Below are positions 13,801 through 24,881 of a stretch of 64,000 nucleotides of DNA, one piece after another (position 1 is the stretch's first letter; every line of letters begins with the position of its first letter). The stretch comes from Moringa oleifera (Eukaryota > Streptophyta > Magnoliopsida > Brassicales > Moringaceae): positions 811,001 through 875,000 of the forward strand of contig JAJFZO010000575.1 of the NCBI GenBank assembly GCA_021397835.1. Reading direction: 5' to 3'. The notes beneath the pieces were generated by a model that was given only the letters and a program-made list of their open reading frames with translations, was not told where the DNA came from and searched no databases. Both the position numbers and the translations under genes were made by a program.

Positions 13801-13887
13801 CCTTTTAGGATCTTTCGATGGAACCTTAAGGGAGGCCTCATCTCGTTTCCCGCTGCCAGCGGCGCTGCCGTTCGGATCCGGAGCCAT
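5031..13887 (-). CDS. RPN1: 26S proteasome regulatory subunit RPN1 (PSMD2-type)
   Basis: There are 24 exons on the minus strand: 13774-13887, 13092-13192, 12581-12701, 12442-12501, 12113-12180, 11462-11504, 11133-11198, 10868-10989, 10112-10226, 9803-9877, 9104-9262, 8376-8483, 8186-8290, 7963-8103, 7740-7844, 7304-7525, 7055-7168, 6758-6973, 6075-6134, 5871-5984, 5690-5775, 5479-5587, 5190-5368 and 5031-5103. They sum to 2676 nt, or 891 residues, the length I recall for Arabidopsis RPN1A, with no frame break. The N-terminus is charged ([14 protein letters not shown]). The middle carries proteasome/cyclosome repeats such as [44 protein letters not shown] and [11 protein letters not shown]. 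The C-terminus ends [11 protein letters not shown]1 is a base scaffold of the 19S particle; it binds Rpt subunits, ubiquitin and UBL shuttles, and acts in cytosol and nucleus. The ATG at 13887 is the first in-frame start. Confidence 0.97.
7847..7880. repeat. (GA)17 microsatellite beside an RPN1 splice acceptor
   Basis: This GA run on the plus strand is (CT)n in the RPN1 sense direction. It lies immediately before the CAG acceptor of the exon that starts at 7844. It therefore forms the polypyrimidine tract of that intron. Confidence 0.9.
13656..13680. repeat. (AT)n microsatellite in RPN1 intron 1
   Basis: A pure AT dinucleotide run lies in the first intron of RPN1, about 95 bp from the donor of exon 1. 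Confidence 0.9.
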
Positions 13888-15391
13888 CCTTGTAGTTCAA
13901 CTGGGTAAACAAAATCGAAAAGTGGAATAAAAGAAGGTCCTTCTCCTTCGTGTTAAGCAAGCTTGAGCCTTCGGCTATCTCCGAGTACAGCTACTATTTA
14001 AAGAAGGATCAGACTCCGCTAATATTATCTAAAGCAACTCAGTTAAATGTAGGGGCGAAGGGCGAAGGGCGAAGGGCGAAGGTTACCCCTCCTTCAAGAA
14101 TTCTGGTGATTAACTTAGTACGTTAACAGGCCGAAAGCCCATAAACTCAAAATGGGTCATTGCTTGATTTTAGGCTCAATCTGTGACATTAAACCCCAGG
14201 TCCATGTATTTTCTTATATATTGTGGATATTGTTATTATCGATTCTGATTTAACTATTAATTATTAATTATTAATTATAATTTTATGAAGAAGAGAAAGC
14301 TGTAATTTAGATCTAAGATCTCTAGCAATCTCTGCACCATTTGAATCAAACAAATTATTACGTTAAGTGCACCAAAAGAGTTTCTATAAACCAGAAGAAA
14401 TAAAGACCCCAACAAAAGCATAAAATCAAAGAAATGAGAATTGAATTTCAGAGGATATATGCAAAAGATTGGAAGCTTTTGCTGTTATTTTCATTTTCTA
14501 CTTTGAATACTCTATTTGAAAGATTAACAATTTCCTCATAGTTCTCTTTTCCTTTTGCTTGTGTTCTTCTTGTCATTTTCTCTAAAAAGATTAAAGCAGA
14601 AGAGGAGATAAAACATGGCCATGCCACGACATCTGAAAGTCCAGTTAGAATTCTATCTTGATCCTTCTGGTTCTGATATTTGACTAAGTGATGCCAAGGG
14701 ATGCTTTTCTGCTTTTTTTTTTCTGGGTTCTGTCTCTTTGGTCAAAAGAGATACATAGGTAATCTTTCTTTCCCGGGGAGAACCTTGTCTGAATGGATAG
14801 AACCACTTGTTAACATAGGTTTCTTAGTTTTCAGCTGCAGACATGAACCTCTCTCTTCATCTTTTTCAATGCTTAGCAGTGTCGATATCCCTTTTTATAC
14901 AGATTGGGTTCATTCAGATTTCCAGCATGAATTATGATTGTATTTAGTTGTCTGGGCCAAACCCTTCAAACAACAAGAGATCACAAGTTGCAAAGAATCA
15001 GAACCTCAAAACCAAGTTTGTGGTCGTGTATCTAACATATCCATGAGGCAAGGGCTAGTTCATTGTTAGCCAGAGTTCATGGCAGTGATTCTAGTCTTGC
15101 AGAGAAAATAAGATTTGTTAGAGTGTACTGCTTTTAATAGAAGATCTCTCATTTCAATTTTCATGCAAGATCTGTTGAAGGTTTTACAACAGAGATATGA
15201 ACACACACACCTCTCATATAGTGCAAAAATCTAATGCTCCCATATCTTTTTGATTTCCAGAGCTTAAAAAAAACGCAAGGGAATGTAGAAAACAGGACAT
15301 GGGATCCCTTTTAACTTAAAAATCTGATCTTTTAATAATATACCAAAAGCTATGTTTCTCATTCATGTTTCAATTGTGTTTTCTCTGACAC
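13888..15391. other. Spacer between RPN1 5' end and E6-like 3' end
   Basis: The right part of the RPN1 promoter (13888-14200) contains the heptamer repeat. The left neighbour's 3' untranslated region probably covers about 15130-15391. Between them is AT-rich sequence with a short plus-strand open frame at 14701-14937 that I do not recognise and do not believe to be coding. Confidence 0.6.
14053..14141 (-). promoter_or_regulatory. RPN1 upstream region: four GGGCGAA heptamers and a TGGGC site
   Basis: GGGCGAA is repeated four times head to tail at 14053-14080, about 170-190 bp upstream of the RPN1 start codon. Read on the gene's strand it is TTCGCCC. A TGGGC on the gene's strand lies at 14137-14141. 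TGGGC is the core of the element bound by the Arabidopsis NAC53/NAC78 proteasome-stress regulators, so a link is possible but weak for one 5-mer. The heptamer could lie in the promoter or in the 5' untranslated region. Confidence 0.4.
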
Positions 15392-16381
15392 TTAGGGTAC
15401 ATACTCCTCTTGGCTCTCTTGGTATTGTTCTTGGTTTTGGTACTCTTCCATGGAGTTGAACTTAACAGAATTCTGAGTCTTTCCGTAGTAACCTTCAGTG
15501 TTAGTAGTTTCCCTTCCTGCCACATACCCAGCTGGATCATTCTCATTCTCCCCGTCATAGGAGTACTTCCCTTTCTCCAGAAACCTCGTGTCACTCATCC
15601 CTTGTTTTCCAGTCTCATAGCTGTTTTTATTGTAGTTACTGGTGTAGCCATTGTTGTTGTAGTTGCTGGTGTAGCCATTGTTGTTGGAGTTGCCAGTGTA
15701 GCCATTGTTGTTGTAGTTGCTGGAGTAGCCATTATTGTTGTAGTTGCTGGAGTAGCCATTGTTGTTGTAGTTGCTGAAGTAGCCATTGTTGTTGGAGTTG
15801 CCAGTGTAGCCATTGTTGTTGTAGTTGCGGGAGTAGCCATTGTTGTTGGAGTTGCCAGTGTAGCCATTGTTGTTGTAATTCCCAGAGTAGCCATTGTTGT
15901 TGTAATTGCCAGTGTAGCCATTGTTGCTGTTGTAGTTGGACGTGTAGCCATTGTTGTTGTTGGGGTTGTTCTCCGTCTCCTGGTAGCCTGTCTCAAAGCT
16001 TTCGCTGTTGAGTTCCTCAGACAGGAGTTCATTCTCATCGGTGGTGGGGGTTGCAGTGGTGGTGGTGGTGGTGGTGGTGGTCCAGGACTCCTTTGAGGGA
16101 GGGAGCATGCCAGAGCCCGCACCATATAGCCCATAGCCTGGTTCGCTCTCAGCCTCAACAGGCGCTGGGGCGGGGGCTGAATCTGGTGCTTCTGAAACTG
16201 CCGGCTCCTGTGCAATAGAGGGAGCCTCTGCAGGTGCAAATGAGGACTCTTTGCCCTTCTTACCGTCGATGCTATAATGGGTAAACTTGCTGAAGAACTT
16301 GCTCTCCCTCCCCTGAATCTGAACAGACGACAGAAGCAGCACAATGAAGCAGAAAGAGAAATGTTTTGCAGAGACAGCCAT
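15392..16381 (-). CDS. E6-like secreted Asn/Gly/Tyr-repeat protein
   Basis: This is a single-exon gene of 329 residues. Residues 1-24 are a clear signal peptide with a hydrophobic core (FCFIVLLLSSV). A conserved ESKFFSKFTHYS motif follows, then an Ala/Pro/Glu-rich stretch, a Thr run near 105-112, and from about 145 to 255 roughly twelve 9-residue repeats of the form GY(T/S)GN(Y/S)NNN. The tail carries DTRFLEKGKYSYDGE and ends QEEYVP. The ESKFFSK and DTRFxExGKYxYD signatures are those of the cotton fibre protein E6 family, found in many dicots. The family's biochemical role is unknown. The signal peptide and repeat suggest a cell-wall or apoplastic protein. The 27-bp DNA repeat leaves two other long open frames over the same bases; these are shadows. 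Confidence 0.9.
   Translation of the reverse strand: MAVSAKHFSFCFIVLLLSSVQIQGRESKFFSKFTHYSIDGKKGKESSFAPAEAPSIAQEPAVSEAPDSAPAPAPVEAESEPGYGLYGAGSGMLPPSKESWTTTTTTTTTATPTTDENELLSEELNSESFETGYQETENNPNNNNGYTSNYNSNNGYTGNYNNNGYSGNYNNNGYTGNSNNNGYSRNYNNNGYTGNSNNNGYFSNYNNNGYSSNYNNNGYSSNYNNNGYTGNSNNNGYTSNYNNNGYTSNYNKNSYETGKQGMSDTRFLEKGKYSYDGENENDPAGYVAGRETTNTEGYYGKTQNSVKFNSMEEYQNQEQYQESQEEYVP
15640..15960 (-). repeat. 27-bp coding minisatellite of the E6-like gene
   Basis: About twelve imperfect 27-bp units encode GYTGNYNNN and variants (GYSGNYNNN, GYTGNSNNN, GYSRNYNNN, GYFSNYNNN). Units carrying GNS and GN/SNY alternate irregularly, which suggests past unequal exchange of multi-unit blocks. Confidence 0.85.
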
Positions 16382-19312
16382 TGTTGAAACTTCAAGACAC
16401 CAATGCTGAAGACAAACCCTGTTTGGTTATCTGAGAAACTTTGGGACACCAAGTTCTTAAATAGCCTGTGAGGGTTTGTTGATGGGCGAGCAATGATGCG
16501 AAGATTGAGGAAAGCAAGTGGGCTGTGGGGGCAGAAAATAAAGACATGTAGGACACTGTCCATGTGCATCCCATGAGAATGTCTAACGGGCTGATAATCC
16601 TCTTCTGAAAACCCAAAAAAAATAAAAAAAAAACATAAAAGAAGTCAGAGTCAAAAAGGTGTGGTTTTTTCTTTCCAGGTGACTGAAACAGGTGTCTCTT
16701 TTGCCTTAATGGAAGGACACTGTGGAATTAAACTGCAAAGAAGAGAGGAGGGGTCCTGTGGAGTGATTGGCAGTTGGGTTGGTTAGGGCATAATTGAACA
16801 GGTAAAGTGGGAATACAAAGAAGAAGCAGCATCATTGCTTTGCTTTGCTTACTGGTGGTAATTTATGGCTTTTAAGCAGATTCTGCAATCTTTCTTTTCA
16901 AACTTCTCACTGTGAAGTGATTTTTCAGTGATTCAGCAGTGGGCATGGGAGATTTGTTTTCTTTTTTCATGATTGAAGTATTCTGGGTGGAAAATTAAAT
17001 TAACAGACAGAAGATTTATCCTGTTGAAAATCCTGAATTTAACTATCGAAAACAAACCTAAAGACATTGGTGGGCTGAATCCTAAGAAATTGGATTTTAT
17101 CAGCTGAGGAATTGCTGACATGTCTTGGTTCACAAGGAAAGCTGCATGAAGAACACATAATTAGATTTGAGTACAGATTGGTCCAGTTTTCTGAAGTAAA
17201 GAAGCTTCAGTGATTAACGAGGAGGCTGCATGTGGGCCAGGTGAGACGGAAGAGTGATTGGTTTCAGGCATGTTGGGTGCGATCTTTGATTTGGTTGAGT
17301 AATCTGGAAGAAATGGCTGGCTTTGTGGCGTGATGATCGCAAGAACAAGAAAAGCAGCAACATTTCAAACTTGTTGACTTTTGTTCTGGTAGGTGGTTTT
17401 TGACTTTAGATTGAAAGTCTGCTCCAGAAATAAAGGGAGAGGAATATGTTACCACATCTGTATCTTTTTTAAATATAAACACACACACATATATATATGA
17501 ATTTAATTTAATTTATTTAAAAAGTTCCTGCTTAATTTTATTTGATAATGCAAATTATTAAATTTTTTATTTCACTGTTAAACACTTTTTCTAAAAAAAT
17601 TATTTACGCGCATCTATCTTGACATGTCACTTAAATTTTAGACAAATTATTAAATATATCATTGAACCAAAAAATATTTACTAAACTTATCAAAAAATAT
17701 TTATTTATATCACAATACATGAAATTAAAAAATATATAAAAATTTAAATTATTTTATTTTTAAATAAAATTTATTATATCAACTGATTTAATCTTACATT
17801 TAAAATTTTACTATGCATTAAATTAAGAAAACATTTCTAAAAATAATTTAAAATAAAAAATATACATATTGTTTGTTAAGGAAAAATAAAAATCATAACA
17901 AAAAACAAAATTCTATATTTTATTTATTTTTATCTATTTATTTTCAAATTTTTTATTTTTCTCTGTCCCCCATTTTTACCGTTTTAAATTTTAAAACTAA
18001 AATTAGGTCAATTAATTAAAAATTAAATATAATATAAAACGAGTTTATTTTAACTTGTTTCATGTTCAAAATTAAATAAAAATAATAAAAGCCCATATAA
18101 AACTTGGACAACAAGTGAGTAATTGGAGCCCACGAAATAGCTACGATCAAAGTCAACGAAGCCCACGTGTAAGATCCGAGTCGAAAAAAATTCCTTGAGA
18201 ACGGTGGGCTTAACATGATATCAGCCTTCTTTTGATGTTTCATCGTAGGTCCAGTCCAAATGTATAGTTTGGGCTGGACACGGTTCTATGTAACCGAGCC
18301 ACTTGCCACTTGGCAGTCACACAACCTCATGAGTGGCCGGAAGAAACTGTCCGATAAACCGATTAACAGGTTGCTGAAGAGACATTTTTGTTCCGAGTGT
18401 CAGACAGATCACTTATTAGGTGTCTCATCATTTCGTTATAGTGTTAGCCTATTAAGAGGTGGAGCCTTAAATTCTGTAACCACTTATAATTGTTCTTTCT
18501 GCTATGACATCGTCCTTCTCATCCCAATAAAACATCCTTTCAATCATTCTTCTTTCAATATTATTATTATTATTTATAAATAAATAAAACAACAAATAAA
18601 TATTAAAAATTATAATATTTTAATTTTATTTAATTTAAATTTAGTTTAAATGAATATCAAAACATAATGATATTTTTATCTCTGAAATGTTTTTAAAGTA
18701 ATTTAAATAAAATTTATATTTTATTTTGAAATAATTTTTTAAATTTAAATAATTTTAAATCAACAAACTATTATTTGTATTTTTTGCATTTTAAATATAT
18801 ATATTTAACACTAATTTTTTTTTGAAATTTTCATAATGGTAGCTTGAATAAGTCAAAATTCCTCATATCAAGTTTTGAAATTGAAAATTCTTAATTTTAA
18901 TTTTTTTGATAAAATTTAAATTAAATCAACATAAAACATTATAGGTACAATTGAATCAATACATACTTCAAGAATAAATTGACATAAATATTTTATCGAG
19001 TACAATACAAAATTAATCTTAGTATACAATTAAGTTTAGTTATAATTTGGTCTAAAAAAGAATTGAAATTAATAGATATTTAATTTTAAGTTAAAATATA
19101 ATTTAATATGATAATTAATTAAGTATAATAACTAATTAAACTTAATATTTATTAATTGGGCTAAAAATAAATAAACTGAATCTAATATTTATTTGAATCA
19201 AATATATAATCAATAATAACAATTAATTTGCATTAAAATTTTATTAGATTTAATATTAATTATATTTTATATATCGTTAAATATAATAATAAATTGAATT
19301 TAATATTTCGAC

Positions 19313-19343
<31 letters not shown>

Positions 19344-22291
19344 CTGTTACGTGGGGGACGTGAATGATGCGAAAAACAGTAGTAACTAATGAAGACGAGC
19401 CCTCGCTGCAATTGTGATATTCAGTACCTTTTTGGGACACAACATTACTTTCAAAGATTTTATTTGTTTCTCTCAACTTTTCAAACTAGATTCTCCACTC
19501 ACAACGGAATATAAATAATTTCTACTTTTCAATGATTAAAAAAAAATAAAAATTAGATTCACTTTCCAGAGATCACGTTCTCCTCTGCCCCTCACCCTCT
19601 GGACTTTACCGTCCTTCCATCTCCCCGTGGGCTCCACCCTCCTTCCCCTACATTCTCCTGTCTGCCGTTTTGCCATTCCTGTTATTTCTATATATATATA
19701 TATAATGTATTTTGATTTGAAATTTTATATTATAGTAACAAAACATATAACACATAAATTTAATATTTTTGAATATTGAAAAAATATATTTTTTAATTTT
19801 CTGCTGTTAATAATTTGAAAAAAATTCAAAAAATAGGTTATTAGTAAAAAAAATTATTCAAATTTGAAAAATAAACTTAAAATAAAGTATAAAATTTATT
19901 CGAATTATTTTAAAAATATTTTAACAATAAAAAATTATTAATTTCTTATAATCATAAGCTGAACTCTAAATTAAACTGAATTTGAATATTAAGAATACAA
20001 TTAAACTAATCGATATTTCATATTTCAAATTAAGTAGTAAATATAGTTTAAGATTTCTTTTTATATCTATTAATTTTTGTTATGTCATTTTAAGTAAAAT
20101 TTTTAATAAATATTATTAATTTGATAGTTGGAGTATTTTTAATTATTTTTATAATTTTATGGTTTGAAAATCCTAGTTTATTTTTTAAAATATTTAAAAA
20201 TCAAATGTTCAATTTATTCAAAAACTCACCACCAAAACTGAAGATGGCTGAAAGTTATAAAAATAAAAATTATACATTTATAAAAAATGTAAAATTTTAT
20301 TTAGAATTTAATTTTAATTTTATCATTTTAATTTTTTAAATTAGACTTCTAAAATTTTAATTTGATTTAATTTGGATTTTAATTCAAATAGTCATGTGAA
20401 TTGAATAGTATTTTATTGTTGAAATATCTCAAAAATAAATCTTATATTACATTCAAATTTGTTCCTTACTTTTGAATTTTTTTATGCACCAAATATTTTT
20501 TATAAATTTTTAAAATATTCATATTATAAACTTAAAAATAGATTCTTAATTCATAAAATTCACTTTTTATGTTTATGTAAAATTTTAATTAAAATTTATC
20601 AATCTGAATATTTTCGGTGTCTGAATTTTTTGAAATAATCTAAATTGGCATAAATTGAAAGATTAAATATATAATTAAAAAATTAAAATAAATAAGATTT
20701 AAATTTAAATTCAAATAAAGGTTTATATTAAAATAAATATATAATAATATTATATTTTATATAATTTATAATTAAATTATCATAGATTTATAAGTTATAA
20801 CAATTTTGAAAAGAAGAAGACTGTGCATTTAGAAGAGTTTCCTTCAGTGTAGTTCAGCAGTGAGAAAAATGACCCCTTTTGATCCGTGACATGCACAGAC
20901 TGACAGTGGCGTGGTAGGGGCGCAGCCAATCCAGGCCCAGCTCGTGTGACAGACACGTGGAGCTGCATCGTGGTCCATATGGTTCAATCCCGGATCCGAC
21001 AAGTACTCTCTTTGTTTTGGTACGGAGGGGGACCACGCGCCTTTAATGCTTGTCCATCTCAGTACCGGATACCTGTTTCTGTTTCCTAAATTTTCTTTTT
21101 TAAGCCCTCCACTCCACTTCCCGCGCGTACATCCCACCCAGCACAATCCATTCTTGTTTTGTTCTTTCCTTAAAAAAATACTAAATCAGGACTTGGCAAT
21201 TAAATCTATTTCTCTTTCCTTGGAATTATAATCATAAAATCATCATCAATATGTATATAAAAAGATGGCCATGGAATACATGACTGAAGTTGTAAATGCT
21301 GAATAATCGAGAAATTAAATAATCAAATAATATTATAATAATTTAATTTTTAAGTATATATTATAAATCTATGGATAAATATAAAAAATTAAAACCTTAC
21401 AATCATAATCTTTCTATTTAGTTTAAATAAACATTAAAAATTAAGAATATTTTTATTATTACAACATTATTAAACATATTCAAATAAATTCCACATTCTA
21501 TTTTAAAATCATTTATTAAATAATTCATGAGCTAATTCTTTTATAAATTGTTCATAATTTTGATAGTTTAAAATTAAAAAATATAAAATTTTAGTATTAA
21601 TAAATTATAAAAAATAATTTAATGATAGTTTGAATATTTTTTTATATCTATGCAAAATTTAAGCTAAAATTCGACATATAAGGGCTTTAATTTAAATATA
21701 ATCGAATGTTTTGATAAAATATAAATTAAATTGTTAAACAATACTTTAAAGCATAAAATAAAAAACATATATATTTCAAGATGTTTTTGTACATATTTCT
21801 CATAAATTAAATTGAAAATTATGATAAACAACTCTTTTTTTTTAAAACAATAAAGCAAGTCTACAGTGAGATCGGTCCTCCAAATGTGAGTTACAATCAA
21901 TGGAAATGATGTGGAACATGGCCATTATGCTAAACTGTATATGTTGAGGAAGTTTGTCTGCAACTGCAACTTTGTTATATATGGAAGACAGCTAAAAAGA
22001 CAAATCAAATTAATGGTTGCGAGAATATACAGAGCGGTCAGGTTGCCATGGCTTTAATTATTTCATACTCAGTCGATCATAAAAGTTCCATCACAAAACT
22101 ATTCCCTCCATTACACATCCTCGTAAGCTAATCAACAGAGCTAGCAGCTGCCCTCCCAAGAAAACATCAACAAGGAAGCAGACTTAATTAACTTCACCCA
22201 ACAACGTTAAAAACGGTGAAAATTAGAAGATTCGATCTCTAACACATGAAATGTCGTCAAATTTAGGGGTTCCCTTTTGGCCTGTGGGGGA
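16382..22291. other. Long AT-rich spacer between E6-like and GLK
   Basis: 16382-17480 is the mixed-composition upstream region of the E6-like gene. 17480-20820 and 21240-21900 are extremely AT-rich with no supported exon. Within this background are GC-richer islands at about 18060-18560, 19560-19700 and 20820-21170, treated separately. 21900-22290 is probably the GLK 3' flank. Short open frames throughout are chance products of composition. Confidence 0.7.
16456..16465 (-). promoter_or_regulatory. Probable TATA box of the E6-like gene
   Basis: The minus strand reads CTATTTAAGA about 75-85 bp upstream of the ATG at 16381. That spacing would allow a short leader of about 45-50 nt. It is the best TATA candidate in the proximal upstream sequence. 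Confidence 0.5.
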
Positions 22292-24881
22292 TCAAGCACA
22301 CGCTGGAGGTATCTTTGATATTCCTTGACGTTGCAGCTCAACCATGACGCTATCCAGAGATGGAGGTTTCAGTCCAAGAGGAAGTGGCAGCCAAGGTTTC
22401 GATAAAACATCTCCAATGGCTGCATCGACGCTCTCATTCGACTGTTGCAAGCACCAGAAAGATATAAGAAATGGAATCGGAATGTTTGAATTCAATCTTG
22501 GAATCTATATAGATGTGCTAATGGTGAATTATGTAATGACGTGGAGAGAGCTGCTCACCGGGTGGAAGTCAATAGGAGGTTGGGGGCCTGATTGTCCGGC
22601 GGTCGGGATGCCAATGCCGGGATCTACTTTGTACATGGGATGATGGGGTAGTATGCCCTGTACCGGTGTTGCTGCAAATCTCTGCGAAAACATACATCCA
22701 CATCCACCAGTTAAGCTAATAATATCACAGTCCAGCAAGAAGAAAATGCAGAAAACCCTTTTGAATATATTGGATTTCTAAGAGATTTATTCGTGAATAT
22801 GTTAAGATACAAACATCTTATAAGGCTCCAAAAGGGTCAATTACCGTGGGTGGCAGTGGCTGCGGAAAGCATGGCGTTCCTGGGGTCAGTCCGTTTGGAA
22901 CCTACACCAGATAAGGCAACCGACATGTTACTTTGCAGAAAAGAGAGAAAGAGACGATGACATGACCTGAGTAACACTGGCTTTTCTTTATAATTTTGGA
23001 TGCTGATATATATACACAATGCTGATGAGGAACTTAAAGAGGGGCTTACACGCTGGTGGTGCCAGTAAGAAGGATCCGGCGGAGGGGGTGGAGGTGGTGA
23101 AGCCCACGTGTGTGGATGCGGAGGAGGTGGTGGCGGCGGAGAATGGGCTATGTGCTTCGGCCACATGTGCATTAGGGATTGGTCTACGGTGGGGTGACCC
23201 CATACGTGTAAGGGTCTGAAATGGTGGTGAGGGTGGTGCATGGGGCTGATTGGAGGGAAACCTATGGTGGGTGCAAGCCAAGGGTTCATATCTCTCTTGC
23301 CTCCTCCTCCCACCACGGGGCCGTACATCTGTCGTCTTTGGCTCCAGCTCGCCGCCTCGGCTTCACGGGCCAGTAGATGTTTCCGGTGAGATCGGTATTT
23401 CTGCACACAGTTTCACAGTGAATTTCCCATCAAGACATTATCATCTCTTTCTTTCTCACACTAAACAACATTAATTTTCAATGAAGTTAACAACAAAAAA
23501 ACGCATGCTTAACTGCTTAAGCTCTATGAATTCAGGGAAGAAAACAAAAGAATATAAATTTTGAAAATTGATTTCAATTATTGACTCTATAAATCTTGGA
23601 CTCTATGACTCAAATTCCAAGAAAGTTTTGTCTATATGCATCAAAGCCAAAGATTCGAAATCCAAGGTGTAGTTTCTCTTTTCTTCATTTTCATGGCGTT
23701 AATAAACATATTCTGCATGCAAAGTAAGATTCACTGCTCCTGTATGTAGAATTCTTAAACATATCACAACCTAGACAAGCAAGCTTCCATGAATTTCTCT
23801 TTCTCTTAATCTGAAGCAGGAACAAAAAGAGAAGAACAAGAAAACAAAACCCAGTGAAGAAGAAAGTAATCTGAAACTTGATTGATTTGCAGCAGAAAGG
23901 AAGTTGGAGTGTGTACTTGAAGGTGGCTGGCAATGTTATGACGAGTGAGACAATCGATTCCCATGAGCTCTAAAATTCTGGAAGGCACAGCCTTATCCAC
24001 CCCAAGCTGCTCCACTGCTTGCACGAACCTCCTGTGCAGCTCTGGCGTCCAATCAACCTACACACACTCCAACAAGCTAAACGTAAGAAACAAACAAACA
24101 CTAGCCTCTTCTCCTCTCTCTCTCTCTCTCTCTCTCTGGTCTCTTTTCTTCATTAGAAAAGGAAAACCAAGATTTGGGCATTTAATTAAAGCCACTTCCA
24201 CGGAAAAGTCACAGGTACTGGACTCCTATGAAGCCTGTGATCCCTTTACCACGCAAGAACTCCGTGAGTAACCCCATAATTCTGTGTGCCTATGTCTGCA
24301 TCTGTGTCTGTGTGTGCTGTTAGAGAGAGAAAAAGAACGATAGAGGCTTGTGTACATTAAAAAAAAAAAAACTGATTATGCAGTTCTACTTATAAAGAAG
24401 GGAATCTATTATGCCGAATTACCTTCACTTTTCTCTTCCCTTGATTACTGTTAGGGTTCTTTGACTGTGCCGATGGCTTCCTTCCCTTATCAACCTCCTT
24501 ACTATGTACTGTTTTAACCGCAGCAGTCTCTTCTCTCTTGCCAACAATCTCCTCCCCTTTACTTGTTCCTGACAAACCGTTATCGTCCTCCTCTTTCTTT
24601 GTACTTGTATCTTCAGCTTTCTCCACGGACAACGAGATGTTCATCTCCGATTCCTCGCCTCCGCTAACGGAGAACTCCGCGAGGAGTTCGGGGTCCATCT
24701 CCAAATCCGGCAACACATCACCGTCTTTGATACCCACAAAGAGATCGTCGAAATCAATGCTCTCGAACAGGGCTCCATGATCAGCAAACTCAGGGAACTC
24801 TTCTGCGCTAATGATGAAGCTCTCCACCTCTCCTTGGTTCTCATCTTGGGTTGTGTTCCTCAAAGGAGACACAGCTAGCAT
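22292..24881 (-). CDS. GLK: GOLDEN2-LIKE (GLK) GARP transcription factor
   Basis: There are six exons on the minus strand: 24423-24881, 23917-24057, 23050-23400, 22845-22901, 22559-22681 and 22292-22441. They total 1281 nt including the stop (426 residues), which is normal for GLK. The true ATG is at 24881, giving [18 protein letters not shown], the conserved GLK start; the triplet before it is TTG. The acidic N-terminal half is the activation region. The GARP/Myb-like DNA-binding domain spans about residues 154-208 ([46 protein letters not shown]). A His/Pro-rich linker follows, then the C-terminal GCT box (about 335-426, with [14 protein letters not shown] and [18 protein letters not shown]). 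GLKs are nuclear activators of chlorophyll-synthesis and light-harvesting genes during chloroplast development. I cannot tell GLK1 from GLK2. A (TC)n run lies in intron 1. Confidence 0.96.
24115..24138. repeat. (TC)n microsatellite in GLK intron 1
   Basis: A TC dinucleotide run on the plus strand lies about 58 bp from the acceptor of GLK exon 2. It reads as (GA)n in the sense direction. Confidence 0.85.

Noticed and set aside
14701..14937. 78-residue plus-strand frame in the RPN1/E6 spacer
   Set aside because: Low-complexity hydrophobic translation, no family resemblance and no visible splice or promoter context.
15410..16096. 228-residue plus-strand open frame rich in GVAIVVVVA
   Set aside because: It is the antisense of the E6-like 27-bp repeat; its regular pattern comes wholly from the repeat, and there is no independent start context or family match.
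15595..16569. 324-residue minus-strand open frame rich in TTTMATPA
   Set aside because: It is a second frame of the same E6 repeat. The E6 frame has the signal peptide and the conserved family motifs.
18260..18583. 107-residue plus-strand open frame
   Set aside because: No recognisable domain. The sequence looks more like an LTR or regulatory island than an exon.
20981..20990. GGTTCAATCC resembling a tRNA B box
   Set aside because: The upstream A-box-like sequence is too far away and no cloverleaf pairing can be drawn. No tRNA gene was found in the window.
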